Source: Colwellia sp. TT2012
Lineage (GTDB): Bacteria; Pseudomonadota; Gammaproteobacteria; Enterobacterales; Alteromonadaceae
Direction: 5' to 3'
Assembly (NCBI RefSeq): GCF_001440345.1
Contig: NZ_LJYX01000016.1
Span: forward strand, 62,001-126,000
Length of the DNA: 64,000 bases
The translations under genes and the position numbers were made by a program. Of this stretch, positions 39,381 to 48,643 are shown one piece after another. The notes under the pieces were generated by a model. The model was given only the letters and a program-made list of their open reading frames with translations, was not told the DNA's origin and searched no databases. The first letter of the stretch is position 1, and each line of letters starts with the position of its first letter.

Positions 39381-41153
39381 ATGACATCAGAGCATAATAA
39401 TAAGATAACCGATGAGCTAATAGCGCAAATTCCTGAACTGTTTAAGCAATTCAATAAAGAGCATTTTGCCCCTCAAACTACCTGTGACGACATAGTGACT
39501 TTATGGGTTTCAAGTAAAAGGATAATTGCAATTTTATCCTTTATGAAAAGCATCACTGACCCCTTTGATATGTTATACGATTTATATGCTGTTGATGAAA
39601 GGCTACGTTTAGATAAACACCAGTACCCTATTTTAGATTTCACTGTGGTATATCAGCTGTTATCAATAAACAGAAATAAACACATTAGATTTAAAGTTGC
39701 CCTAGAGGAAGCACAGCTACACATACCAACCATCACGCACATATTTAAAAATGCCAACTGGTATGAAAGAGAAGCATGGGATCTGTTTGGCGTAACCTTC
39801 ATTGATCACCCACTGTTAACCCGAATTTTATTACCGCCAACATTTAAGGGCCATCCATTACGTAAAGAGTTTCCTTGTCGAGCAACAGAGCAAGACCCTT
39901 TTACTTTAGATGAACAAAAACTACAAAAGGAACAACAAGCACTAAAATTTATTCCTGAGCAATGGGGCATGAAAAAAAGTAACGATGATAACGACTATAT
40001 GTTCCTTAACTTAGGACCAAACCACCCGAGTGTTCATGGTGTCTTTCGCATCGCCTTACAGCTCGATGGTGAACGTGTTATCGATGCCGTACCCGATATT
40101 GGCTTTCATCATCGCGGCGCTGAAAAAATAGCAGAACGCCAAACCTGGCATGGTTTTATTCCCTACACAGATCGCATCGACTATTTAGGCGGAGTGATGA
40201 ATAACTTCCCTTATATTTTAGCCATTGAAAAATTAGCCGGTATTGAAGTCTCTGAGCGGGTTAAGTGCATTCGCGTAATGTTGTCTGAATGTTTTCGAAT
40301 ATTAAGTCATATGTTGTTTTTTGGTACCTTTGCCCAAGATATAGGTCAGTTGTCACCTATATTTTATTTATTTATCGATAGAGAAAAATTATTTGCCATT
40401 ATTGAAGCCATAACAGGGGCAAGAATGCACCCCAGCTGGTTTCGTATCGGCGGTTTAGCTCAAGACCTACCCCAAGGTTGGGATAAAATGATGCTTGAAT
40501 TCACTGATTATTTTCCAAAAAAGTTAGATGAATACGAGGTCATGGTGATGCAAAATAGCATTATTAAAAAACGTAGCATAGGTATAGGTCAATATACCAA
40601 AAAACAAGCCATTGACTGGGGTGTAACTGGGCCTGGTTTACGCGCGACCGGCTGTGATTATGACTTAAGAAAAGTATCGCCTTATAGCGGCTATGAAAAT
40701 TACGATTTTACCGTACCACTCGATGATCAAGGTGATGCCTATGCTCGCTGTAAACTTCGGGTAGAAGAAATGCGCCAGAGTATCCGTATTATTAAGCAAT
40801 GCATTAAACATATGCCTCAAGGTCCATATAAAGCCGAACACCCATGCACAACACCCCCGATGAATAACCTCAGTAAAAATGATATCGAAACACAAATTCA
40901 GCATTTTTTAAATACCAGTTGGGGTGCTGTTATGCCAAATGGTGAATCATCTTTTGCCGTTGAAGCCACTAAAGGTATCAACAGTTATAGCATTATCAGT
41001 GATGGTACCAGCTCAAGTTATCGTACGCGCATCAGAACCCCTTCTTTTCCACATTTACAAATGATCCCAGAAATATCAAAAGGTTTAATGCTTGCCGATT
41101 TAATCGTCATTATAGCCAGCATAGATTTTGTCATGGCTGATGTAGATAGATGA
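39381..41153 (+). CDS. nuoC: NADH-quinone oxidoreductase fused subunit C/D
   Basis: A 590-residue fusion as in E. coli and relatives. Residues ~1-190 are the 30-kDa subunit (Nuo[18 protein letters not shown]) and ~200-590 the 49-kDa subunit (Nuo[35 protein letters not shown] and the C-terminal MADVDR). It forms part of the quinone-binding cavity. It lies three bases after nuoB; a 39-bp gap follows before nuoE. Often named nuoCD. Confidence 0.97.
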   Translation: MTSEHNNKITDELIAQIPELFKQFNKEHFAPQTTCDDIVTLWVSSKRIIAILSFMKSITDPFDMLYDLYAVDERLRLDKHQYPILDFTVVYQLLSINRNKHIRFKVALEEAQLHIPTITHIFKNANWYEREAWDLFGVTFIDHPLLTRILLPPTFKGHPLRKEFPCRATEQDPFTLDEQKLQKEQQALKFIPEQWGMKKSNDDNDYMFLNLGPNHPSVHGVFRIALQLDGERVIDAVPDIGFHHRGAEKIAERQTWHGFIPYTDRIDYLGGVMNNFPYILAIEKLAGIEVSERVKCIRVMLSECFRILSHMLFFGTFAQDIGQLSPIFYLFIDREKLFAIIEAITGARMHPSWFRIGGLAQDLPQGWDKMMLEFTDYFPKKLDEYEVMVMQNSIIKKRSIGIGQYTKKQAIDWGVTGPGLRATGCDYDLRKVSPYSGYENYDFTVPLDDQGDAYARCKLRVEEMRQSIRIIKQCIKHMPQGPYKAEHPCTTPPMNNLSKNDIETQIQHFLNTSWGAVMPNGESSFAVEATKGINSYSIISDGTSSSYRTRIRTPSFPHLQMIPEISKGLMLADLIVIIASIDFVMADVDR

Positions 41154-41192
41154 TGTTGATATTTGAAGTAAAAATAGACTAGGAGATGCTCT

Positions 41193-41711
41193 ATGACATT
41201 AGCCAACGAGATCCCAACAAATGAAACCGTTGAGCTCAGTGATGTTGAAAAAGCCCAAATTGATACCTTGTTACTTAAAACTCCCTATGCCTCTGGGGCG
41301 AGTATTGATGCCTTAAAAATAATACAAAACCATCGCGGCTGGGTTAGCGATGCCAGCCTGTTAGCTTTAGCGCTTTATTTAAATTTACCCTTAGCCGATC
41401 TAGATTCCGTAGCCACTTTTTATAACCTTATTTTTCGCCAGCCGGTCGGAAAAGTTGTCTTGCATCCCTGTGATGGCATTAGTTGCGATCTTATGGGTGG
41501 CCAAAAAATCAGACAGTGCCTAAACAAACAGCTAAAAATATCCAATGGCCAAACCACAGATGATAATCAATTTACCCTGATCCCGCTGCCCTGTTTAGGT
41601 GCATGTGATAAAGCGCCAGTAATGATAGCCAATGAAACACTTTTTGAGCTAATACAAGCAGAAAATTTGCCCTTGATTTTAAATAACTTAATCGAGGAAA
41701 AGTCTACATGA
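41193..41711 (+). CDS. nuoE: NADH-quinone oxidoreductase subunit E
   Basis: A 172-residue thioredoxin-like subunit with the N1a [2Fe-2S] cluster; cysteines are seen in HPCDGISCDLMGG and CLGACDKAP. It has a clear AGGAG ribosome site and overlaps nuoF by four bases (ATGA), indicating translational coupling. Confidence 0.96.
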   Translation: MTLANEIPTNETVELSDVEKAQIDTLLLKTPYASGASIDALKIIQNHRGWVSDASLLALALYLNLPLADLDSVATFYNLIFRQPVGKVVLHPCDGISCDLMGGQKIRQCLNKQLKISNGQTTDDNQFTLIPLPCLGACDKAPVMIANETLFELIQAENLPLILNNLIEEKST

Positions 41712-43045
41712 ATACTGAGCAAAGTAGCGAGCAAAGTACTTATCCGAGCAAGCCTTTAACCCGTTTTATCACCGATAAGGCTAACTGCTGGCAGTTAAAA
41801 GAATATCAAGACTTAGGCGGTTATGATGGCTTTAAACGCGCTTTAACCGTATCGAGAGCCGCGGTACTAGATGAAATAAAGGCATCCAATCTCAGAGGCC
41901 GAGGCGGAGCGGGTTTTCCTACCGGATTAAAATGGAGTTTTGTGCCGCAAGGTGATGATGCCCCTCACCCAAAATACCTAATAGTTAATGCCGATGAAAT
42001 GGAACCCGGCGCATTTAAAGACAGATTATTATTAGAAAAAACACCACATCAAATCATAGAAGGCTTACTTATCGGGGGTTATACCTTAGATGCCGACATA
42101 GGCTATATTTTTATTCGAGGTGATTATTATAGCGCTATCCAACATATCGAAATAGCACTGCAAGAATGCTACGACAATAACCTCTTAGGTAAAGATATTC
42201 TTGGCAGTGGTTTTAATTTTGAAATACATATCCATACCAGTGCTGGACGCTATATTTGCGGCGAAGAAACCGCTTTAATCAATGCCCTTGAAGGCAAACG
42301 TGCCATCCCCAGAGCAAAACCGCCCTTTCCACAAGTGGCCGGTTTATGGGGTAAACCTACCATAGTAAATAATGTCGAAACTTTTTGTAATTTACCTCAT
42401 ATTTTAAATTTTGGAGCCGATTGGTTTAAATCTTTGGGACGGTTTAAAGATGCTGGAACAAAAATATTTGGTGTTAGTGGCAGGGTTAAAAACCCTGGCT
42501 TATGGGAGTTACCTATGGGTACACCCATTGGTGAAATTATTGAGCATTACGCCGGCGGAATGTCCGATGGTTATAAGTTAAAAGGCTATCTACCAGGAGG
42601 TGGTTCAACGGATTTTTTATTAGCGAAGCACTTCGATACCCCGATGGATTATGACGAAATAGGCAAACAAAGAAGCCGTATGGGCACAGGCACCATTATT
42701 GTCTTAGATGATAAGTACTGTCCTGTGGCTATGGTATTAAATTTAGTTAAATTTTTCGCTCAAGAATCCTGTGGTTGGTGCACGCCATGCAGGGATGGTT
42801 TACCTTGGGCTGCGGTATTACTTGAGAAAATTGAACAAGGTAAAGGTGAGTTAGCTGACATTAAGCAGCTGGAAGATTTATGTAAATTTGCCGCCCCCGG
42901 CAATACTTTTTGTGCCCTTGCCCCTGGTGCGGTTGAACCATTGCAAAGTGCCCTCAATTATTTTAGAGATGATTTTGAAAAACATATAACACAAAAGTCA
43001 TGTCCTTATTGCGAACCAATCCATTCGGAGACAACTCATGACTAA
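41708..43045 (+). CDS. nuoF: NADH-quinone oxidoreductase subunit F
   Basis: A 445-residue NADH- and FMN-binding subunit. RGRGGAGFPTGLKW is the NADH/FMN glycine-rich site; the N3 cluster cysteines are in ESCGWCTPCRDG and the later APGNTFCAL. It receives hydride from NADH. It overlaps nuoE by 4 and nuoG by 8 bases. Confidence 0.97.
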   Translation: MNTEQSSEQSTYPSKPLTRFITDKANCWQLKEYQDLGGYDGFKRALTVSRAAVLDEIKASNLRGRGGAGFPTGLKWSFVPQGDDAPHPKYLIVNADEMEPGAFKDRLLLEKTPHQIIEGLLIGGYTLDADIGYIFIRGDYYSAIQHIEIALQECYDNNLLGKDILGSGFNFEIHIHTSAGRYICGEETALINALEGKRAIPRAKPPFPQVAGLWGKPTIVNNVETFCNLPHILNFGADWFKSLGRFKDAGTKIFGVSGRVKNPGLWELPMGTPIGEIIEHYAGGMSDGYKLKGYLPGGGSTDFLLAKHFDTPMDYDEIGKQRSRMGTGTIIVLDDKYCPVAMVLNLVKFFAQESCGWCTPCRDGLPWAAVLLEKIEQGKGELADIKQLEDLCKFAAPGNTFCALAPGAVEPLQSALNYFRDDFEKHITQKSCPYCEPIHSETTHD

Positions 43046-45830
43046 CATGGTCACTATCTATATCGATAACTTAGCTCATCAAGTAGCTGATGATATTAAC
43101 TTGCTGCAAGCTTGTTTGAGTTTAAAGTTAGATATCCCCTATTTTTGTTGGCACCCTGCGATGGGCTCGGTCGGTGCTTGTCGACAATGTGCGGTTATGC
43201 AATATCAAAATGAAGCAGATACCCGAGGCCGATTAGTGATGTCTTGTATGACGCCTGTATCTGAGGGCATGCGCATATCATTTAACCATGAAAAAGCCGA
43301 AACTTTTCGTGCCACCAATATAGAAGCCATGATGACCAATCATCCTCATGATTGTCCGGTCTGTGAAGAGGGTGGCGACTGTCACTTACAAGATATGACG
43401 TTGCTCACTGGCCATATAACACGCCGTTATCCTGGCACAAAACGTACTCATAATAATCAATACCTAGGGCCTTTTTTAAACCATGAAATGAATCGCTGCA
43501 TAGGATGTTATCGCTGCGTACGATTTTACCGTGATTATTGTGGCGGTAATGATTTAAATGTTTTCTCTTCAAAAAACAACATTTTTTTTGGGCGTGCTGA
43601 ACCGGGGAATTTAGAAAATGAATTTAGTGGTAATTTGGCTGAAGTATGCCCAACAGGGGTATTTACCGATAAGCCGTTTAGCCAACACTACATTCGCAAA
43701 TGGGACCTTCAATCAGCACCGTCAATTTGTACTCATTGTAGTGTCGGCTGTAATACTTATGTCACTGAACGTGGCGGTATCATCCGCAAGATCAACAATC
43801 GATATAATGCAGCAATAAATGGTCATTTTTTATGTGACCGTGGCAGATTTGCTTATCAACATGTCAATCATGACAATAAATTAACCCAGGTATGGTCTCG
43901 TACTCAGCAAAACTCTCAACAAGAGAATCAACAAAAGAATCAAAGCCAAATAACTCATGTTTTGGATAATGAGCAAGCTCATAGTCAATTATCACAATGG
44001 CTCAATGAAACTGATGCACAAGTATTAGGCATTGGCTCTGCCCGCTCCTCCCTTGAAAATAATGCCGCATTACATAAGTTAGTTGGTGGCAATAATTTTT
44101 ATGCCGGCATAGCCAATAATGAATTAAAGCAACTGCAGTTATTAATTAAAACCTATCAAAGTAAGCAAGTGGCTTTAGTTTCTCTTAGCCAAATAGAACA
44201 AAGTGATGCGGTACTTTTAGTGGGTGAAGATGTAACACAAACTGCACCTAGATTAGCCTTATCGATAAGACAAATGACTAAAAATGCTGGCATTGCTAAA
44301 GCCGCTAAACTGGGGATAAAACCATGGCAAGATGAAGCCGTGAGAAATATAAGCCAAGAGAGTAAATCACCGCTTATTATTATCAATACTGATGAAACTA
44401 AATTAGCTGATGTGGCAAAATATAACCTAAACCTAGCCCCGAATAAACAGCTTGAGCTGCTTGTAGAGATTGAAGCTTATCTAACCTGTAAATATGCGCC
44501 AACACCTTCTGCTGAAACGTTTTCTGACCTCGCCATCGCTATCGCCGATGAATTACTTGCCGCAAATAACCCGGTACTGATCACTGGCACCCATAGTTTT
44601 GATATTGCCTTATTATCAGCATGCTTGAGGCTGAGTATTTTATTAAGAAAACATAAAAAAAACTCAGGTTTTTATTGTGCAACATCATCGATTAATGCCT
44701 TAGGACTGTCTTTATTAGCACAGCCTGAACATGATATTGACAATTTACTACGCTCGATAAAAGCTACCCCGCCGACCCTACTTATCATCATGGAAACGGA
44801 TTTATACCGGTATTGCGCCAATGAAAAACTAAGTGAATATTTAGATAACATTAAACACATTGTTGTTATTGAACAAATAATGAACGATACCGTAAAAATG
44901 GCAGATTTAGTATTGCCAGCGGCCTCTTTTGCTGAACAACATAGCAGCTGGTTAAATAATGAGGGTAGATTACAACGCGCTTATGCCGTTATGCCAGCAA
45001 GTGATATGAGACAAACGCCAGTGCAATGGCTAGCACAACATAATGCACTTGATGATGGACAAAACCTTTATCGCTACATGCAAACTATCACGCCTCTTTT
45101 ACAACCGATAATGCAACTTGTAACGACTGATAAAAGTGACTTTCCCGTCGCTCGCCAACCAATGCGTTCATCAGCTCGAACGGCTTTTTTTGCTAATATA
45201 GATGTTAAAGAATATGCGCCAAAACGTGATGAAAAATCCAATTTAACCTTTACTATGGAAGGCGTTGCTGGCTTTAGGCAACAAACACTCGATAATAGCC
45301 AGCATAAAATAACCACGCCAGTAACTGGTGTCTGGTCACCTAAATGGAATTCAAATCAAGCCCTGAGTAAAAGCTTAAGTAACACCTTAAATGACTCAAG
45401 CGTTCAAGATGAAGCGGACTCAAACTTAGGCTTAAAAATATTTGACCGTATCAATAGACAAGAGTTTACAGTGCCTGCTGCGCAAATATATTCACCAAGT
45501 CAGCCATTAAATAACCTAAGTATTTGTCCTCAACATCATATTTATAGCAATGACGAGCTTGCCGATTATTCGTCAAGCATTCAACAACTAAGACCTGAGC
45601 CGGTAATTTCACTTAATCAACAGCAAGCAAAACATTTATCCCTTAAATCAGGTGAAAATATCACTATCAGCTCTGATGATTATAATATCTCTTTGCCCTG
45701 TTTTATTAGCAAGACTCTAGCAGATCAAGTTGTTTTAGTACCCTTTACCGAGTTTCTTCGCTTAGGAACTAACATGCATGTTGCAACTAAGCACTCTGCT
45801 GGCAATGCTGATGGAGATGCCAATGAATAG
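43038..45830 (+). CDS. nuoG: NADH-quinone oxidoreductase subunit G
   Basis: A 930-residue iron-sulfur subunit. The N-terminal ferredoxin domain has cysteines in PYFCWHP and GACRQCAV; HPHDCPVCEEGGDCHLQDM gives the His-Cys3 cluster; CIGCYRCVRF, a further cysteine before PTG, and CTHCSVGCNTYV supply 4Fe-4S sites. The remainder is a molybdopterin-oxidoreductase-like fold without catalytic role. The stop TAG overlaps the first nuoH-like mini-ORF (ATGAATAG), part of the unusual repeat region that follows. Confidence 0.96.
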   Translation: MTNMVTIYIDNLAHQVADDINLLQACLSLKLDIPYFCWHPAMGSVGACRQCAVMQYQNEADTRGRLVMSCMTPVSEGMRISFNHEKAETFRATNIEAMMTNHPHDCPVCEEGGDCHLQDMTLLTGHITRRYPGTKRTHNNQYLGPFLNHEMNRCIGCYRCVRFYRDYCGGNDLNVFSSKNNIFFGRAEPGNLENEFSGNLAEVCPTGVFTDKPFSQHYIRKWDLQSAPSICTHCSVGCNTYVTERGGIIRKINNRYNAAINGHFLCDRGRFAYQHVNHDNKLTQVWSRTQQNSQQENQQKNQSQITHVLDNEQAHSQLSQWLNETDAQVLGIGSARSSLENNAALHKLVGGNNFYAGIANNELKQLQLLIKTYQSKQVALVSLSQIEQSDAVLLVGEDVTQTAPRLALSIRQMTKNAGIAKAAKLGIKPWQDEAVRNISQESKSPLIIINTDETKLADVAKYNLNLAPNKQLELLVEIEAYLTCKYAPTPSAETFSDLAIAIADELLAANNPVLITGTHSFDIALLSACLRLSILLRKHKKNSGFYCATSSINALGLSLLAQPEHDIDNLLRSIKATPPTLLIIMETDLYRYCANEKLSEYLDNIKHIVVIEQIMNDTVKMADLVLPAASFAEQHSSWLNNEGRLQRAYAVMPASDMRQTPVQWLAQHNALDDGQNLYRYMQTITPLLQPIMQLVTTDKSDFPVARQPMRSSARTAFFANIDVKEYAPKRDEKSNLTFTMEGVAGFRQQTLDNSQHKITTPVTGVWSPKWNSNQALSKSLSNTLNDSSVQDEADSNLGLKIFDRINRQEFTVPAAQIYSPSQPLNNLSICPQHHIYSNDELADYSSSIQQLRPEPVISLNQQQAKHLSLKSGENITISSDDYNISLPCFISKTLADQVVLVPFTEFLRLGTNMHVATKHSAGNADGDANE

Positions 45831-45981
45831 CAGTTCCCCCCCATTAATCATATTAATTGCTTGGCTCTTCATGTTAGCTGCTTGGTCTACATTGCTAGAA
45901 CGTAGAGTGCTGTCTTTCTGGCAAGTGACTAAACATATCCAGCTTTCGTTAAATAACCTTGATGGAGAATGTAATGACTAG
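45823..45981 (+). CDS. nuoH-like mini-ORF 1 (52 residues)
   Basis: It encodes a single-helix peptide (PLIILIAWLFMLAAWST) followed by LLERRVLSFWQ, which keeps the ERR motif of NuoH, and a soluble tail (KHIQLSLNNLDGECND). GGAG lies eight bases before the ATG; that ATG overlaps the nuoG stop. Its stop (45979-45981) overlaps the next mini-ORF. Whether a stable peptide is made is unknown. Confidence 0.45.
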   Translation: MNSSSPPLIILIAWLFMLAAWSTLLERRVLSFWQVTKHIQLSLNNLDGECND

Positions 45982-46132
45982 CTGGTTAACACCCTTAATC
46001 ATTTTAATCGTCTTGCTCTTCATGTTAGCTGCTTGGTCTACGCCGCTAGTGCATAGATTTATATCTTTATGGCAAGTGACTAAACATATCCAGCCTTCGT
46101 TAAATAACCTTGATGGAGAATGTAATGACTAG
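45974..46132 (+). CDS. nuoH-like mini-ORF 2 (52 residues)
   Basis: [21 protein letters not shown] is very close to the NuoH N-terminus with one extra residue in the helix, but the ERR motif has become PLVHRFISLWQ. GATGGAG precedes the ATG by six bases. The stop overlaps the start of mini-ORF 3 as ATGACTAG. Confidence 0.45.
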   Translation: MTSWLTPLIILIVLLFMLAAWSTPLVHRFISLWQVTKHIQPSLNNLDGECND

Positions 46133-46292
46133 CTGGTTAACACCATTGATCATTTTAATCGTCTTGCTCTTCATGTTAGCTGCTTGGTCTACGCCGCTAG
46201 TGCATAGATTTATATCCTTATGGCAAGCGACTAAAAATATCCAGCCTTCGTTAAATAACCTTGATGGAGATGCAAAATGGATAGCTGGTTAA
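46125..46292 (+). CDS. nuoH-like mini-ORF 3 (55 residues)
   Basis: Nearly identical to mini-ORF 2 (V35A and H38N, plus silent changes); its tail ends DGDAKWIAG and runs 16 bases into nuoH in another frame. Ribosomes terminating here would be placed to start nuoH at 46277, preserving coupling from nuoG. Confidence 0.45.
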   Translation: MTSWLTPLIILIVLLFMLAAWSTPLVHRFISLWQATKNIQPSLNNLDGDAKWIAG

Positions 46293-47221
46293 CACCCTTA
46301 ATCATATTAGTTGTACTGCTACTATTAGGAGCTTGGTCTATTTGGCTAGAACGCAGAGTGCTGGCTTTATGGCAAGACCGATTAGGACCAAATCGTGTTG
46401 GCCCCTTTGGTTTATTGCAAGTTGTTGCCGATATGATAAAGATTTTCACCAAAGAAGATTGGGTGCCACCCTTTGCTGATAAAGTGCTCTTTATCATCTC
46501 GCCTATGATAGTCATGATCATGACACTGTTAGGCTTTGCCATTATTCCCTTTGCGCCGAATATACAAATTGCCCAATTTGATCATGCCTTATTATTTTTA
46601 TTAGCCATCAGTTCATTATCTGTTTACAGCATCATGCTAGCGGGATTTTCATCTAATAGTAAATATGCGCTGTTAGGGGCTATGCGCACCGCAGCTCAAA
46701 TGATCAGCTATGAAGTATTTATGGGGTTAGCGTTAATGGGCGTGGTGATTTTAGCCGATGACTTTAGTTTATCAGCCATCGTTGCAGCACAAGCAGATGT
46801 TTGGTTTATTTGTTATCAGCCATTAGGCTTCGTGCTATTTTTCATTGCCGGTATAGCAGAAATTCATCGTGCGCCGTTTGATTTACCTGAAGCGGAAACA
46901 GAAATCGTCGCAGGTTTTCATACCGAGTATTCCAGTATGAAATTTGGCATGTTTTTCATCGGTGAATATTTAGGCGTGATATTAATTTCCAGCTTAATCA
47001 CTACCTTGTATTTTGGTGGCTGGCAAGGCCCTTTCTTACCGCCTTTATTATGGTTTATCTTAAAAACTGGATTTTTCATACTGTTCTTTATTCTTTTACG
47101 AGCGGCAATACCAAGACCTAGATACGACCAATTAATGGTATTCGCTTGGTATATTCTATTACCTTTGTCTTTACTGAACCTATTAGTCACAGGTGCGGTT
47201 AAGTTAAGTCTTTTAGGCTAA
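46277..47221 (+). CDS. nuoH: NADH-quinone oxidoreductase subunit H
   Basis: A 314-residue membrane subunit with eight helices, at the junction with the hydrophilic arm. [32 protein letters not shown] and [29 protein letters not shown] are the invariant quinone-channel loops. Complete and normal in length. It is preceded by three partial tandem copies of its own 5' end. Confidence 0.97.
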   Translation: MDSWLTPLIILVVLLLLGAWSIWLERRVLALWQDRLGPNRVGPFGLLQVVADMIKIFTKEDWVPPFADKVLFIISPMIVMIMTLLGFAIIPFAPNIQIAQFDHALLFLLAISSLSVYSIMLAGFSSNSKYALLGAMRTAAQMISYEVFMGLALMGVVILADDFSLSAIVAAQADVWFICYQPLGFVLFFIAGIAEIHRAPFDLPEAETEIVAGFHTEYSSMKFGMFFIGEYLGVILISSLITTLYFGGWQGPFLPPLLWFILKTGFFILFFILLRAAIPRPRYDQLMVFAWYILLPLSLLNLLVTGAVKLSLLG

Positions 47222-47235
47222 CAGGAGCATTTATT

Positions 47236-47751
47236 ATGATGAGCCAAATTAGAACCTTATTAAAAGTACTCAAACATACTTTTACTAAAGCTGACACGGT
47301 GCAATATCCAGAGCAACAGCCCTATTTATCGCCCAGGTATAGAGGTCGTATCGTGTTAACGCGCGATCCCAATGGCGATGAGCGCTGTGTCGCCTGTAAC
47401 TTGTGTTCAGTAGCCTGTCCTGTTGATTGTATTTTCGTTGAAAAAGATGAAACTCAAGGTGGCCGCTGGCAAGCAAAAACATTCAGAATCAATTTTTCAC
47501 GGTGCATTATGTGTGGCTTTTGTGAAGAAGCCTGCCCAACACACGCCATACAACTTACGCCTGATTTTGAAATGGCTGAATATGATAGGCAAAACCTAGT
47601 ATACGAAAAAGAACATTTATTGATTGACGGACCTGGAAAGTATCGTGATTACAATTTTTATCAGGTGTGTGGTAAAGCCATTGAAGGAAAAGCCAAAGGG
47701 CAAGCAAATAACGAAGCACCTCCGATAGATATTAAAAGTTTATTACCCTGA
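47236..47751 (+). CDS. nuoI: NADH-quinone oxidoreductase subunit I
   Basis: A 171-residue ferredoxin-like subunit with two [4Fe-4S] motifs, [15 protein letters not shown] and [15 protein letters not shown], carrying clusters N6a and N6b. AGGAG precedes the start, 14 bp after nuoH. Confidence 0.97.
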   Translation: MMSQIRTLLKVLKHTFTKADTVQYPEQQPYLSPRYRGRIVLTRDPNGDERCVACNLCSVACPVDCIFVEKDETQGGRWQAKTFRINFSRCIMCGFCEEACPTHAIQLTPDFEMAEYDRQNLVYEKEHLLIDGPGKYRDYNFYQVCGKAIEGKAKGQANNEAPPIDIKSLLP

Positions 47752-47770
47752 AATAAAAGGTTTACTTGTT

Positions 47771-48331
47771 ATGTTAGATGATATGTTAAACACCATTTTC
47801 ATTATTACTGCGGCCATCATTTTAATCAGTGCGCTGTTAACTATCACTGCGCATAACGTCGTACATGCCTTGTTATATTTAGTTGTCACTATGTTAGCCG
47901 TTTCTTTAATATTTTTTATTTTAGGCGCATCATTTGCCGCCGCTTTGCAAATTATTATCTATGCGGGTGCCATTATGGTGTTGTTCATCTTTGTCACCAT
48001 GATGCTGCATCAAGGCGAAAAGTCTTTAGCGCAAGAGCGACATTTATTTAACTTTTCCACCTCAATAACCGCTTTATTTTTATCTAGCATGTTATTTTTT
48101 GAATTGATTTTCATGTTGTTTTTAACGCCTGCTGATAGCGCTAACAGGTTGGTAACGGCGCCATCATCCGCAATTATCACCGTGAAAGATATAGGGACAC
48201 AATTGTATGGCCCGTATTCATTGCTCGTGGTGATCAGCGCTTTAATGCTGCTTAGTGCATTGATCACCGCCATTCATATCAGTAAAAGCCCAGTCACTAG
48301 TGAGATAAAAACAAAGGCAGATAATTTATGA
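47771..48331 (+). CDS. nuoJ: NADH-quinone oxidoreductase subunit J
   Basis: A 186-residue, five-helix membrane subunit. The HALLYLVVTMLAVSLIFFILGASFAAALQIIIYAGAIMVLFIFVTMML region contains the characteristic pi-bulge helix. It overlaps nuoK by four bases. Confidence 0.96.
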   Translation: MLDDMLNTIFIITAAIILISALLTITAHNVVHALLYLVVTMLAVSLIFFILGASFAAALQIIIYAGAIMVLFIFVTMMLHQGEKSLAQERHLFNFSTSITALFLSSMLFFELIFMLFLTPADSANRLVTAPSSAIITVKDIGTQLYGPYSLLVVISALMLLSALITAIHISKSPVTSEIKTKADNL

Positions 48332-48642
48332 TCCCTATTTCTTGGGTTTTCTTGCTCAGTTTAAGTTTATTTGTTATTGGACTTTTTGGCGTTCTTGCTA
48401 GACGAAACCTGTTATTTATATTGATTTCTTTAGAGTTAATGTTAAATGCGGTCGTCATCTTGTTTATTGCGGCCAGTCGCTATCACTCAGCGTCGATGGC
48501 AAATAGTGATGGCCAAATAATGTATTTGTTAATACTGACCTTAGCGGCATCTGAGATTGCCGTTGGATTAAGTCTAGTGGTCCATATGTACCGTCAACAT
48601 CATCACTTAGATATAGATAAACTCAATAAGTTAAGGGATTAA
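48328..48642 (+). CDS. nuoK: NADH-quinone oxidoreductase subunit K
   Basis: A 104-residue, three-helix subunit. LISLELMLNAVVILFI contains the conserved membrane glutamate of helix 2, and LAASEIAVGLSLVV that of helix 3. Both are proton-path residues. It starts by overlapping nuoJ and ends one base before nuoL. Confidence 0.97.
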   Translation: MIPISWVFLLSLSLFVIGLFGVLARRNLLFILISLELMLNAVVILFIAASRYHSASMANSDGQIMYLLILTLAASEIAVGLSLVVHMYRQHHHLDIDKLNKLRD

Positions 48643-48643
48643 T

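Larger units (their letters stand above)
45823..46276 (+). repeat. Three tandem 151-bp copies of the nuoG/nuoH junction
   Basis: Unit starts at 45823, 45974 and 46125, with authentic nuoH at 46277 (periods 151, 151 and 152). Each unit has a nuoH-like 5' part (about 105 bp, through TTATGGCAAG), then a tail ending GATGGAGA. The tail resembles the 3' end of nuoG (ACTAAGCA...GATGGAGATG), so the duplicated segment probably spanned the junction. Units 2 and 3 differ by only five substitutions over the first ~140 bases; unit 1 is more diverged. Because 151 is one more than a multiple of three, each unit's ORF ends on a TAG or TAA overlapping the next start. Confidence 0.92.
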
